From the NCBI GenBank assembly GCA_034667245.1, contig JAXDKI010000165.1:1-24178 (forward strand): 24,178 nucleotides of DNA, written 5' to 3'. Origin of the DNA: DATBFX01 sp034667245. GTDB lineage: Bacteria; Chloroflexota; Chloroflexia; Thermomicrobiales; UBA6265. Of this stretch, positions 8,461-15,137 are shown one piece after another. Within the stretch, counting starts at the first letter, position 1. Each line of letters starts with the position of its first letter. The position numbers and the translations under genes are program-made. The notes below the pieces were generated by a model. That model was not told the origin of the DNA and searched no databases. It saw only the letters and a program-made list of their open reading frames with translations.

Positions 8461-8796
8461 ATGCCAACGTACACCTATCGCTGCACAGGATGCGGCCATC
8501 AATTCGACCAGTTTCAGCGTTTCAGCGACGACCCGCTCACCGAGTGCCCCGAATGCCAAGGTCTCGTTAAGCGAGTGCTGCACCCGGTCGGCGTGGTCTT
8601 CAAAGGCTCCGGCTGGTACATCACCGACAGTCGAAAGCCGGCCGCCTCCGAAAACGGCGGTGCCGACAAAGCCGACAAGTCAGATGCGAAGGACGCCAAG
8701 GAAACGAAACCGTCCGACGCGACAAAGAAGTCCGAGAGCTCGGACGCGACCACGGCCACGGCGAAGCCCAAAGCCGCGGCGACCTCCGAGAGCTAA
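8461..8796 (+). CDS. FmdB-family zinc ribbon protein
   Basis: 111 residues. The N-terminal 40 form a classic FmdB zinc ribbon: MPTYTYRC opening, then Cys8-x2-Cys11 and Cys29-x2-Cys32, and the usual VFKGSGWYITD segment. From about residue 65 the rest is low-complexity Lys/Ala/Asp/Ser/Thr, likely disordered. The family (named after a formamidase regulatory protein) is proposed to be regulatory, but its role in most bacteria is unknown. ATG 8461 is chosen because the motif begins exactly there; the 14 in-frame codons upstream are not family-like and would start at the predicted transcription start. Confidence 0.9.
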   Translation: MPTYTYRCTGCGHQFDQFQRFSDDPLTECPECQGLVKRVLHPVGVVFKGSGWYITDSRKPAASENGGADKADKSDAKDAKETKPSDATKKSESSDATTATAKPKAAATSES

Positions 8797-8879
8797 ACGA
8801 GGACCGACCCGCATGCGTCCCTTGCGCCCGCTTTGCCACTTCCAACCCGAGCGCTGCGGGTCGACCGCTGGAGGTCCCT

Positions 8880-9000
8880 GCTCCTGTCTCTAGGGGCGCA
8901 TCGCCCGGTGGGCACCCGGTGCGCCCCGTCCGACCCGACGAACCGGACTGGTTCGTCGGTAGTGGATCACTGTTGTCCACGTGCTCGGGTTGAGAGGAGC
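8880..9000 (+). promoter_or_regulatory. Structured cysE leader that can mask the ribosome-binding site
   Basis: GCTCCT and CTC (8880-8890) are complementary to the cysE Shine-Dalgarno region GAGAGGAGC (8992-9000), with a two-base bulge. The closed loop contains three further hairpins. The first is GGGGCGCA/TGCGCCCC at 8893-8927 with an inner CCGG/CCGG. The second is a perfect 10-bp stem at 8935-8959 with loop GGACT. The third is GTGGA/TCCAC at 8962-8980. The layout is a multibranch junction that would hide the ribosome-binding site. It could be a translational switch; it matches no riboswitch class I recognise. Confidence 0.4.
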
Positions 9001-9006
9001 AGTTCC

Positions 9007-9672
9007 ATGTGGCTTTCGGAGCAGATTCGAACGATTCGTGAACGCGACCCCGCCGCCCGCTCGGCGGTCGAGATCGTTTTGACCTATCCCGGTCTGCACG
9101 CGCAACTCTTTCATCGCACCGCGTCTGCGCTGAGAAGGCGACGTCTCCATCTGCTGGCGCGGATCGTTTCGCACCTGGGCCGATTCCTGACGGGGATCGA
9201 GATCCATCCCGGGGCGACGATCGGCCGGCGCTTCTTCATCGATCACGGCATGGGTGTCGTCATCGGCGAGACGGCAGTAATCGGTGACGATTGCACGCTG
9301 TATCAGGGCGTGACACTCGGCGGCACCGGTAAGCAGCGCGGCAAGCGTCACCCGACGCTCGGCGACGGCGTCATCGTAGGAGTCGGCGCCAAGATCCTCG
9401 GTGCGGTGACCATTGGCCACGGCGCCAAGATCGGCGGCGGTGCGGTCGTGTTGCGTGACGTGCCGCCGCACACCACCGCGGTCGGGGTGCCGGCGCGGGC
9501 CGTTGCCTGGACCGATCCCCATTCGGGAGAGACGCGGCCACTCGAGAGTCTGCCGGACCCGCAACGGGATGCGCTATTGGCGCTGATCCAGCGCGTCGAG
9601 GAACTCGAACAGCAAGTGCGGTTGCTCCAGTCCAGTCACGCCGTCGCCGATGAGTACGCGGCGCTGACCTGA
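9007..9672 (+). CDS. cysE: Serine O-acetyltransferase
   Basis: 221 residues. It transfers acetyl from acetyl-CoA to L-serine, giving O-acetylserine, the committed step of cysteine synthesis. The protein is a left-handed beta-helix of hexapeptide repeats from about residue 60. It has the catalytic dyad Asp79-His80 (FIDHGMG), His115 in GKRHPTLG, and the signature VTLGGTGKQ. VPPHTTAVGVPARAV closes the helix, and a short C-terminal coiled coil follows (about 190-212). It lacks the long N-terminal helical domain of the E. coli enzyme, as in shorter EpsC-like forms. ATG 9007 is preceded by GAGAGGAG; 58 in-frame codons upstream fall in the structured leader and are rejected. It lies 22 bases before cysS, so synthesis and charging of cysteine are probably co-transcribed. 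Confidence 0.96.
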   Translation: MWLSEQIRTIRERDPAARSAVEIVLTYPGLHAQLFHRTASALRRRRLHLLARIVSHLGRFLTGIEIHPGATIGRRFFIDHGMGVVIGETAVIGDDCTLYQGVTLGGTGKQRGKRHPTLGDGVIVGVGAKILGAVTIGHGAKIGGGAVVLRDVPPHTTAVGVPARAVAWTDPHSGETRPLESLPDPQRDALLALIQRVEELEQQVRLLQSSHAVADEYAALT

Positions 9673-9694
9673 CGGCAGGAGAGGAGCAACGAGG

Positions 9695-11110
9695 GTGACC
9701 GGACAGTTGCAGATCTACAACACATTGACGCGTCGGAAGGAACCGTTCGAAACGATCGAGCCCGGCTCGGTGCGGATGTACGTCTGCGGAGTGACGCCGT
9801 ACGACAGCGCCCACGTCGGGCACGCCATGTCGCTGATCGCCTTCGACATGATCCGGCGCTATCTCGAACACCGGGGTTATCGCGTTCGACACGCCCAGAA
9901 CTTCACGGACATCGACGACAAGATCATCGCCCGCGCCAACCGTGACGGTGTCTCACCGAACGAGATCACGGAGGGCTTGATCGCCGATTGGCACGCCGAC
10001 ACGCAAGCGATGAACGTGCTGCCGGCGACCATCTACCCACGGGCGACGACCGAGATTCCGGCAATCGTCTCGATGATCGAAGGCCTGATCGAGAAGGGCT
10101 TCGCCTACGAGGTCGAGGGCGACGTTTACTACCGCGTCCGCGCGTTCAAGGACTACGGGAAGCTCTCGCACCGAAACCTGGACGATCTCCTGTCCGGGGC
10201 GCGAATCGAGATTGACGAGCGGAAAGAGGACCCGCTCGACTTCGCGCTCTGGAAAGCGGCGAAACCGGGCGAACCGACCTGGCCGAGCCCGTGGAGCGCC
10301 GGTCGTCCCGGTTGGCACATCGAGTGCTCGGCGATGTGCTCCCACCATCTCGACGGGACGGTCGACATCCACGGCGGCGGCGCCGATCTGATCTTCCCGC
10401 ACCATGAGAACGAGATCGCCCAGTCGGAGGCGTACCTGGGCCGGGAACCGTTCGCCCGGTACTGGGTCCATAACGGGCTTCTGAACTTCGCGGGCGACAA
10501 GATGTCGAAGTCGCTGGGAAATTTCATCAAGGTCCGCGATCTCCTCGATCGCGGACTCGGCACAGCGTTTCGTCTGATGGTCTTGCAATCGCACTACCGC
10601 GCGCCGCTCAATTTCTCCGAGGAGGGGCTTGAGTCGGCCGACCGCGGGCTGGATCGCTTGCGGGTTGCCGCGAAGCCGGTGACCGGCGCCGACGCATCAG
10701 CCGCCTCGTCCACCGACGGTGAAGACCTCGCCGAGTTGGCCGCGCAGACGGACGAGCGGTTCCATCGGGCGATGGATGACGACTTCGACTCGCCGGTCGC
10801 GGTCGCCGCGCTCTTCGACCTGGCACGCGCTATCAATCGAGCGCGGACCGAGGGGCGCGCAGGTGGTGGAGCGGAGACAGCCCGGCAGAAGCTCGTCGAA
10901 TTGGCCGGTATCCTTGGCCTTGAGCTAGAGGTCGAGGAGCAGGCGTCGGCGGGAGACGCCGAGCCATTTATCGACCTCCTGGTCAGCGTGCGAGATCAAC
11001 TACGAGCGGCGAAGCAGTGGCAACTGGCAGATGTGATCCGCGAAGGACTCGCGGAGCGGGGGATCGTGATTGCGGACGGACCGACGGGATCGACCTGGAG
11101 CAAAGCCTAG
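9695..11110 (+). CDS. cysS: Cysteinyl-tRNA synthetase
   Basis: 471 residues, standard length. This class I enzyme activates cysteine with ATP and loads it onto tRNA-Cys. It has the HIGH-type motif HVGH (40-43) and KMSKS (269-273). The zinc ligands that select cysteine are present: Cys31, Cys211 (WHIECSA), His236 and Glu240 (FPHHENE). The C-terminal helical anticodon-binding region follows. GTG 9695 is preceded by GGAGAGGAG. It lies 22 bases downstream of cysE, and its last 41 bases overlap the next gene. Confidence 0.98.
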   Translation: MTGQLQIYNTLTRRKEPFETIEPGSVRMYVCGVTPYDSAHVGHAMSLIAFDMIRRYLEHRGYRVRHAQNFTDIDDKIIARANRDGVSPNEITEGLIADWHADTQAMNVLPATIYPRATTEIPAIVSMIEGLIEKGFAYEVEGDVYYRVRAFKDYGKLSHRNLDDLLSGARIEIDERKEDPLDFALWKAAKPGEPTWPSPWSAGRPGWHIECSAMCSHHLDGTVDIHGGGADLIFPHHENEIAQSEAYLGREPFARYWVHNGLLNFAGDKMSKSLGNFIKVRDLLDRGLGTAFRLMVLQSHYRAPLNFSEEGLESADRGLDRLRVAAKPVTGADASAASSTDGEDLAELAAQTDERFHRAMDDDFDSPVAVAALFDLARAINRARTEGRAGGGAETARQKLVELAGILGLELEVEEQASAGDAEPFIDLLVSVRDQLRAAKQWQLADVIREGLAERGIVIADGPTGSTWSKA

Positions 11111-11864
11111 CCCAAAGCCCCGGCGGGCCGAACCCCGTCCCGCCGGGGATCTCCTTTACGGACGGAACGCGGTCGCCGAAGCACTCGGAGGTCGCCGGCG
11201 TCTCCGTGGCCTGATTCTGGCCGAAGGCATCAAAGAGGACGAGCGCGTACGCGGGCTGGTTGAAGCGGCGCGCACCGCGGGCGTTCCGGTCGAGCGCATG
11301 GCCCGGGCGGATCTTGACGGGATGACGGGGTTCGCTAACCACCAGGGTGTGGCCCTCGAAGCCTCCACGTATCCCTACGCTCCGTTCGAAGAGGTTCTCG
11401 AGTCTCCGGGAACCGTCCTCATCTTGGATCACTTGCAAGATCCCCAGAACTTCGGAACCCTGCTGCGGGCGGCGGAGGCGACCGGTGTCGCCGGTGTTCT
11501 TATCCCTCGCGACCGAACCGTAGAAGTCACCCCGGCGGTGGTGAATGCCTCGTCGGGCGCGGTCGAGCATCTGAGCGTCGCACAGGTACCCAACCTGGCG
11601 CGTGCGATCGAGGACCTGAAAACCGCCGGGTGGTGGGCAGCTGCGTTGGACACGGGGCAGGATGCGGTCGATCTGTTCCGCGCCGACATCCCGACGCCGG
11701 TGGCGTTGGTGGTCGGCGCGGAAGGACCGGGAGTCAGTCCAAACGTGCGGCGGCATTGCGATCTTGTGCTGGAGATTCCGATGGTCGGTCGCGTCGCGTC
11801 GCTCAATGCCGCGACTGCGGGCTCAGTGGCGCTCTTCGAGCTTTTACGCCGGAAGGGAGCGTGA
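11070..11864 (+). CDS. rlmB: SpoU-family RNA 2'-O-methyltransferase (RlmB-like)
   Basis: 264 residues. The family methylates a ribose 2'-OH in rRNA or tRNA using S-adenosylmethionine, and RlmB acts on 23S rRNA. The N-terminal substrate-binding domain begins LLYGRNAVAEAL. The knotted SpoU domain shows motif 1 (DPQNFGTLLRAAEATG, Asn127 and Arg133), motif 2 (VVGAEGPGVSP) and motif 3 (SLNAATAGSVALFELL). The start must be TTG 11070: the codon just before it is an in-frame TGA and no other start codon occurs before the conserved domain. It therefore overlaps cysS by 41 bases, as in the common cysS-rlmB arrangement. The precise RNA target is inferred from the neighbourhood. Confidence 0.93.
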   Translation: MRTDRRDRPGAKPSPKPRRAEPRPAGDLLYGRNAVAEALGGRRRLRGLILAEGIKEDERVRGLVEAARTAGVPVERMARADLDGMTGFANHQGVALEASTYPYAPFEEVLESPGTVLILDHLQDPQNFGTLLRAAEATGVAGVLIPRDRTVEVTPAVVNASSGAVEHLSVAQVPNLARAIEDLKTAGWWAAALDTGQDAVDLFRADIPTPVALVVGAEGPGVSPNVRRHCDLVLEIPMVGRVASLNAATAGSVALFELLRRKGA

Positions 11865-11923
11865 CCCAAATCGCTCTCCTCCAAGGCAATCGACCACTCC
11901 TGGTCCGCTTCATGAGGGCCGCG

Positions 11924-11954
11924 GGTAGGGGAGGGCCCTGTGCCCTCCCCTACC
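11924..11954. repeat. REP-like perfect palindrome (13-bp stem)
   Basis: GGTAGGGGAGGGC (11924-11936) and its exact complement (11942-11954) flank the 5-base loop CCTGT. It has no T-run on either side. Its GTAGGGG...CCCCTAC form resembles dispersed intergenic palindromes I recall from Chloroflexota and other phyla. It may also stop transcription after rlmB. Confidence 0.6.
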
Positions 11955-12244
11955 ACGCCGAGCGTGCGTGGAGATTACGGCCCCTTGGACGCCCAGGTAT
12001 TCGCTCGTGCTCGCTGACCCTGACTCGTAGCATGTCACACGAGGAGTGGTGACTGCCCGTCATCGGCAGTTGACGGTGCCGCGCTGAGGATGGTAGGTTG
12101 AATGCTCCCGCTTTGATGTACCGCCACCCTCGCTTCTCGGGTTCCCCCCTGAAGGCGCCATCCATCGATACGTGAGCCGAGCACACCTCGGCAAGCACCG
12201 CGGTCGCCGTTGCAGCGCCACCGCCAAACGGGGTAAGGGAAGGG
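11955..12244. other. Non-coding stretch with several hairpins before the amidase gene
   Basis: About 290 bases with no convincing gene on either strand. It contains overlapping inverted repeats: CTGCC/GGCAG (12053-12069) and CCGTCA/TGACGG (12058-12076), which cannot form together. It also contains GCCGAG/CTCGGC with loop CACAC (12176-12192) and an imperfect GTCAC/GTGAC stem around 12034-12052. Most of it is probably the structured 5' leader or promoter region of the downstream gene. A minus-strand frame across it has no recognisable domain. Confidence 0.5.
12070..12099 (+). promoter_or_regulatory. Candidate promoter for the amidase gene
   Basis: TTGACG (12070-12075) matches the -35 consensus at five of six positions. 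TAGGTT (12094-12099) is a weak -10 after an 18-base spacer. The -35 overlaps the inverted repeat CCGTCA/TGACGG, a possible operator. Confidence 0.3.
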
Positions 12245-14290
12245 ATGACCGGGCTGCTTCCGGATCGATGTTCGACTGCTAACCGCCTCCTCGACCGCCG
12301 AGTCATCCTCAAGGCTTCCGCGTCATTCGGGGCAATGGCCGCCCTTGGCGGAATCGCGCGACATGCGGCGTTCGCTCAAGACAATGCCGGAGGCACAATC
12401 GCCGGCAAGTGGATCGAAGAGGAGAATGTCGGAGCGTTCGGCGTCGCTTCGGAGACGCGCCTGTTTCAAGCCGACTTTCCCTTTTATGCGATTGCCCCGC
12501 ATTGGGGCGGCGATGGTGATCCATCGGCGCTGGTGGAGATGCAGTTCAGCGCGGACGGGGAGTCCTGGACCGAACCGCTCGCGGTCGGGGTGGCGCATGA
12601 AGACGCCGGCCCGTCGGATCGGGAGGGGCGCAACTTCGGTCGGCTGACGGTCCTGGAAAGCGGCGCGAGTTACGTTCAGTACCGCCCGCTCGACGCGAGC
12701 GGCGCTCCGGCGTCCTTGCCGACCCTGGCGTTCACCTATATCGACGCGACCGATGGTCCTTCGATGGATGACCAGTTCAGCATAGCCGCGGTATCGCCGA
12801 CGACGGAGCCGCCACCGATCATCTCGCGCGAGGCCTGGGGGGCGAACGAGCGCTATCGGCACGAAGAAAAGAAGCTCTCGAAGCCGATCATTTGGCCACC
12901 CGAGTACCAGCGGGTCGAGCACGTCATCATCCACCACTCGGCCACACCGAACTTTCAGGACCCCATGACGACCGTTCGCTCGATCTACTACTACCACGCG
13001 GTCGAGCGCGGCTGGGGCGACATCGGCTACAACTACCTGGTCGATTGGCAGGGGAACGTCTACGAGGGGCGGGTCGGCGGCGACGACGTCATCGGCGGCC
13101 ATGCCTATGAGTACGCGAACGGCAGCTCGGGCATCTGCACGATCGGCAACTTCATGAAGGTCGAGCCGACGGCGGAGGCACTGGCCGGCTTGATCTGGAT
13201 CACCGCCTGGGTTGGCCGAAACCTCGATCCACACGGAGTCGCGCCGTTCCACGAGCAACCCAGATTCCCATCGATCGCGGGCCATCGGGACTGCTATCCG
13301 CAGGGTTGTCCGGGCGACATGCTTTATGTCGCGCTCGAGGATATACGCGATGCGGTCGCGCAGGTCTTGTCGTACCGGGTCGATTCGGATTCGAATCCGA
13401 CCTTCAGCGACGGTGACCAAGTTCGAATCATCATTGACGAGACGAACTTGCGATCGGGACCGGGCACGACCTTCAGCGTCTTGCGCGAACTGCCGTACGA
13501 AAGCAGGTTCACGGTCAACGATGGGCCGGTCAGCAACGGCGATTACACCTGGTACAAGGTGACCGGCGAGTTGGGACTTGGTTGGTGCGTCGAGTCGAAC
13601 CTCGAAAGAACGTCAGGTGGCGGGTCGCCCGAATTCCAGGTCGGTGACACCGTCGTGGTCGACACCGACGTACTCAACATGCGGTCCTCCCCGGGAACAT
13701 TCGCCGCCATGATCGCGCAACTCGTGACCGGTGACGTAGGAACAGTGGTCGACGGCCCGGACATCTCGGACGGCTACAACTGGTATCGACTGGAAACCGA
13801 CGATGGGACCGGCTGGTGCGTCAGTGATTACCTGGCTCTGGTCGAGGGACCGACGGGTCGGTTCCAGACAGGGGACATCGTAAGGGTCGACACGGACTGG
13901 CTCCGCCTACGGCGGTCCGCGAGCATCAGTGCGAGCACCGTCGCCTCAATGCCATTTGGCACGCAACTCGAGGTCAACCGATCCCCGGTGTCTGCCGACG
14001 GCTTCACCTGGTACAGCGTCAGCGGCGAATACGGTACCGGCTGGTGCGCGGGCGAGTTCCTGACCGGAGGCGGCTTTTCCCCTGGCGACGACGTGCACGT
14101 CGTCGACGGTGCGCTCAACCTCCGCTCCGGTCCGGGGACTGGCAGGTCCATTGTTGCCGTGATGGCGGACGGCGCGTCACTTACCGTCACCGACGGTCCG
14201 CGCAACGCCGACGGTTACGCGTGGTACGAAGTAACGGGTAACCGCTACGGCGACGGCTGGTGCGTCGGTCAGTATCTGGAGCGAGACTGA
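12245..14290 (+). CDS. Tat-exported N-acetylmuramoyl-L-alanine amidase with four SH3b repeats
   Basis: 681 residues. A twin-arginine signal (Arg18-Arg19, RRVILKAS) with hydrophobic core ends near AFA-QD, so cleavage after Ala44 is likely and the mature enzyme is exported folded. Residues about 50-200 are a beta-rich domain of unknown role. A PGRP/Amidase_2 domain follows (about 210-375). It has zinc ligands His230 (VIIHHSA), His347 (AGHRDC) and Cys355 (CPGD), and the GYNYLVD tyrosine, so it looks catalytically complete for cutting the bond between N-acetylmuramic acid and the stem peptide. Four SH3b repeats (about 390-450, 465-530, 540-605 and 617-680), each ending in a GWC motif, probably bind cell wall. 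The third lacks the RSGPG-type loop of the others. ATG 12245 follows AAGGGAAGGG very closely. It appears to be a single-gene unit. Confidence 0.92.
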   Translation: MTGLLPDRCSTANRLLDRRVILKASASFGAMAALGGIARHAAFAQDNAGGTIAGKWIEEENVGAFGVASETRLFQADFPFYAIAPHWGGDGDPSALVEMQFSADGESWTEPLAVGVAHEDAGPSDREGRNFGRLTVLESGASYVQYRPLDASGAPASLPTLAFTYIDATDGPSMDDQFSIAAVSPTTEPPPIISREAWGANERYRHEEKKLSKPIIWPPEYQRVEHVIIHHSATPNFQDPMTTVRSIYYYHAVERGWGDIGYNYLVDWQGNVYEGRVGGDDVIGGHAYEYANGSSGICTIGNFMKVEPTAEALAGLIWITAWVGRNLDPHGVAPFHEQPRFPSIAGHRDCYPQGCPGDMLYVALEDIRDAVAQVLSYRVDSDSNPTFSDGDQVRIIIDETNLRSGPGTTFSVLRELPYESRFTVNDGPVSNGDYTWYKVTGELGLGWCVESNLERTSGGGSPEFQVGDTVVVDTDVLNMRSSPGTFAAMIAQLVTGDVGTVVDGPDISDGYNWYRLETDDGTGWCVSDYLALVEGPTGRFQTGDIVRVDTDWLRLRRSASISASTVASMPFGTQLEVNRSPVSADGFTWYSVSGEYGTGWCAGEFLTGGGFSPGDDVHVVDGALNLRSGPGTGRSIVAVMADGASLTVTDGPRNADGYAWYEVTGNRYGDGWCVGQYLERD

Positions 14291-14369
14291 TCCGGCTAGT
14301 CGGCGCCCGGTTGCCGTTCAAATGAGCCGCCATTCGACGCCGAGGTATCCTCACGCCTCCGCGTTTCCG

Positions 14370-14398
14370 TTGCACCGTTGATGAGCGCAACGTATAGT
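14370..14398 (+). promoter_or_regulatory. Sigma-70-type promoter for rplI
   Basis: TTGCAC (14370-14375) and TATAGT (14393-14398) are 17 bases apart, with a start expected near 14405. That leaves a leader of about 87 bases before the rplI ATG. Confidence 0.6.
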
Positions 14399-14430
14399 TA
14401 GAGTGGCTGACGCAGACCGTACGTACACTG

Positions 14431-14465
14431 CCGGCCCCGCCCGTCCACCCGCGGACGGTTGCCGG
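14431..14465 (+). promoter_or_regulatory. Two-tier hairpin in the rplI leader
   Basis: CCGTCC (14441-14446) pairs with GGACGG (14453-14458) around a 6-base loop. An outer CCGGC (14431-14435) pairs with GCCGG (14461-14465). It ends 26 bases before the start codon, just ahead of the Shine-Dalgarno. It could be a ribosomal-protein leader or simple mRNA structure. Confidence 0.35.
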
Positions 14466-14491
14466 TGCTTTGCATTGGAAGGCTCGTTTCG

Positions 14492-14977
14492 ATGAAGATG
14501 AATGTCATTCTTCGCCAGGACGTCGAGAACGTCGGCGAGGCTGGGACACTCCAGACCGTCTCCGGGGGATTCGCGCGCAACTATCTGATCCCGAAGGGAC
14601 TCGCGATCGTCGCGACTTCGGGCGAACTCAAGGTTCTCGCCGAGAACCAGCGCGTCAAGGACAGGAAGATCGCCCGGCAGGAGCGAGAGCTTCAGTCGCT
14701 TGCCGACCGCCTTTCGGGTCAGCGCCTGACGTTCGAGGCGCGCGCCGGCGACCAGGGGCGGCTCTACGGGTCGATCACCGCGGGCGACATCGCGGAGAAG
14801 CTGACGGCGGCCGTTGGTCAGGAGATCGACCGACGGAAGGTCGTCCTCGACGAGGCGATTCGCAGCGTCGGCGAGCACACCGTCAGTGTCCACCTCGTCG
14901 GCAAGCTTCGGCCGCAGGTGACGGTCGTCGTCACGGCGATCGCCGATGCCGAAGAAGAAGCGACCGCGAGCGAGTAG
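14492..14977 (+). CDS. rplI: Ribosomal protein L9
   Basis: 161 residues, slightly longer than the usual 148 or so. L9 binds 23S rRNA at the base of the L1 stalk and helps keep the reading frame. The N-terminal domain MNVILRQDVENVGEAG, then VSGGFARNYLIPKGLA, is the family signature. A long connecting helix (about 48-80) and the C-terminal domain (GRLYGSITAGDIAE) follow. The C-terminus ends in an acidic tail. ATG 14492 has GGAAGG upstream; the second ATG (14498) is an alternative. In many bacteria rplI sits next to dnaB, as here, although hairpins separate the two genes. Confidence 0.97.
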   Translation: MKMNVILRQDVENVGEAGTLQTVSGGFARNYLIPKGLAIVATSGELKVLAENQRVKDRKIARQERELQSLADRLSGQRLTFEARAGDQGRLYGSITAGDIAEKLTAAVGQEIDRRKVVLDEAIRSVGEHTVSVHLVGKLRPQVTVVVTAIADAEEEATASE

Positions 14978-14987
14978 GGAACGATTC

Positions 14988-15018
14988 AGGACGCTCGCAG
15001 ATCCTGGGCCGTCCTTTT
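14988..15018 (+). terminator. Weak intrinsic terminator after rplI
   Basis: AGGACG (14988-14993) pairs with CGTCCT (15010-15015) around a 16-base loop, and the T's at 15015-15018 follow. It begins 10 bases after the rplI stop. The long loop makes it weak. Confidence 0.4.
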
Positions 15019-15037
15019 GGCAGAACCGCTAAGCCAG

Positions 15038-15065
15038 CACCGGTCGGTTCCCCCGCCGACCGGTG
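15038..15065 (+). repeat. Perfect 10-bp inverted repeat between rplI and dnaB
   Basis: CACCGGTCGG (15038-15047) and CCGACCGGTG (15056-15065) flank an 8-base loop. There is no T-run. It may be a second terminator, an RNA processing site or an operator before dnaB. Confidence 0.5.
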
Positions 15066-15137
15066 TGATCCGGTTCTTGACGCGATCGTCGATTACCTCC
15101 GCCGATCCCCGCCGGCCGAACTGGGAGTTTCGTCCGG

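Noticed and set aside
8797..9006. T-box riboswitch for cysteine ahead of cysE
   Set aside because: GGTGGGCACC at 8908-8917 only loosely resembles the T-box UGGNACC bulge (one extra base), and no Stem I with a cysteine specifier loop was found. The structured leader is reported without a class.
11955..12244. c-di-AMP (ydaO-type) riboswitch before the wall amidase
   Set aside because: The idea fits the biology and the nearby cdaA, but the conserved GGGGGACCC and GGGGTGAAUCC elements of that class are not present on the plus strand.
11950..12312. 120-codon minus-strand frame in the rlmB-amidase gap
   Set aside because: It has no recognisable domain, it runs into the amidase signal sequence, and its stop falls inside the REP-like palindrome. 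A decayed gene cannot be excluded.
12323..13420. 365-codon minus-strand frame inside the amidase gene
   Set aside because: It is antisense to the PGRP domain, with Val/Arg/Asp repeats typical of shadow translation.
14441..14458. ANTAR hexaloop target in the rplI leader
   Set aside because: There is one 6-base loop (ACCCGC) with A at position 1 but C at position 4, and there is no second hexaloop hairpin.
15077..15105. TTGACG as a -35 of a dnaB promoter
   Set aside because: No -10-like hexamer is found 16-18 bases downstream.
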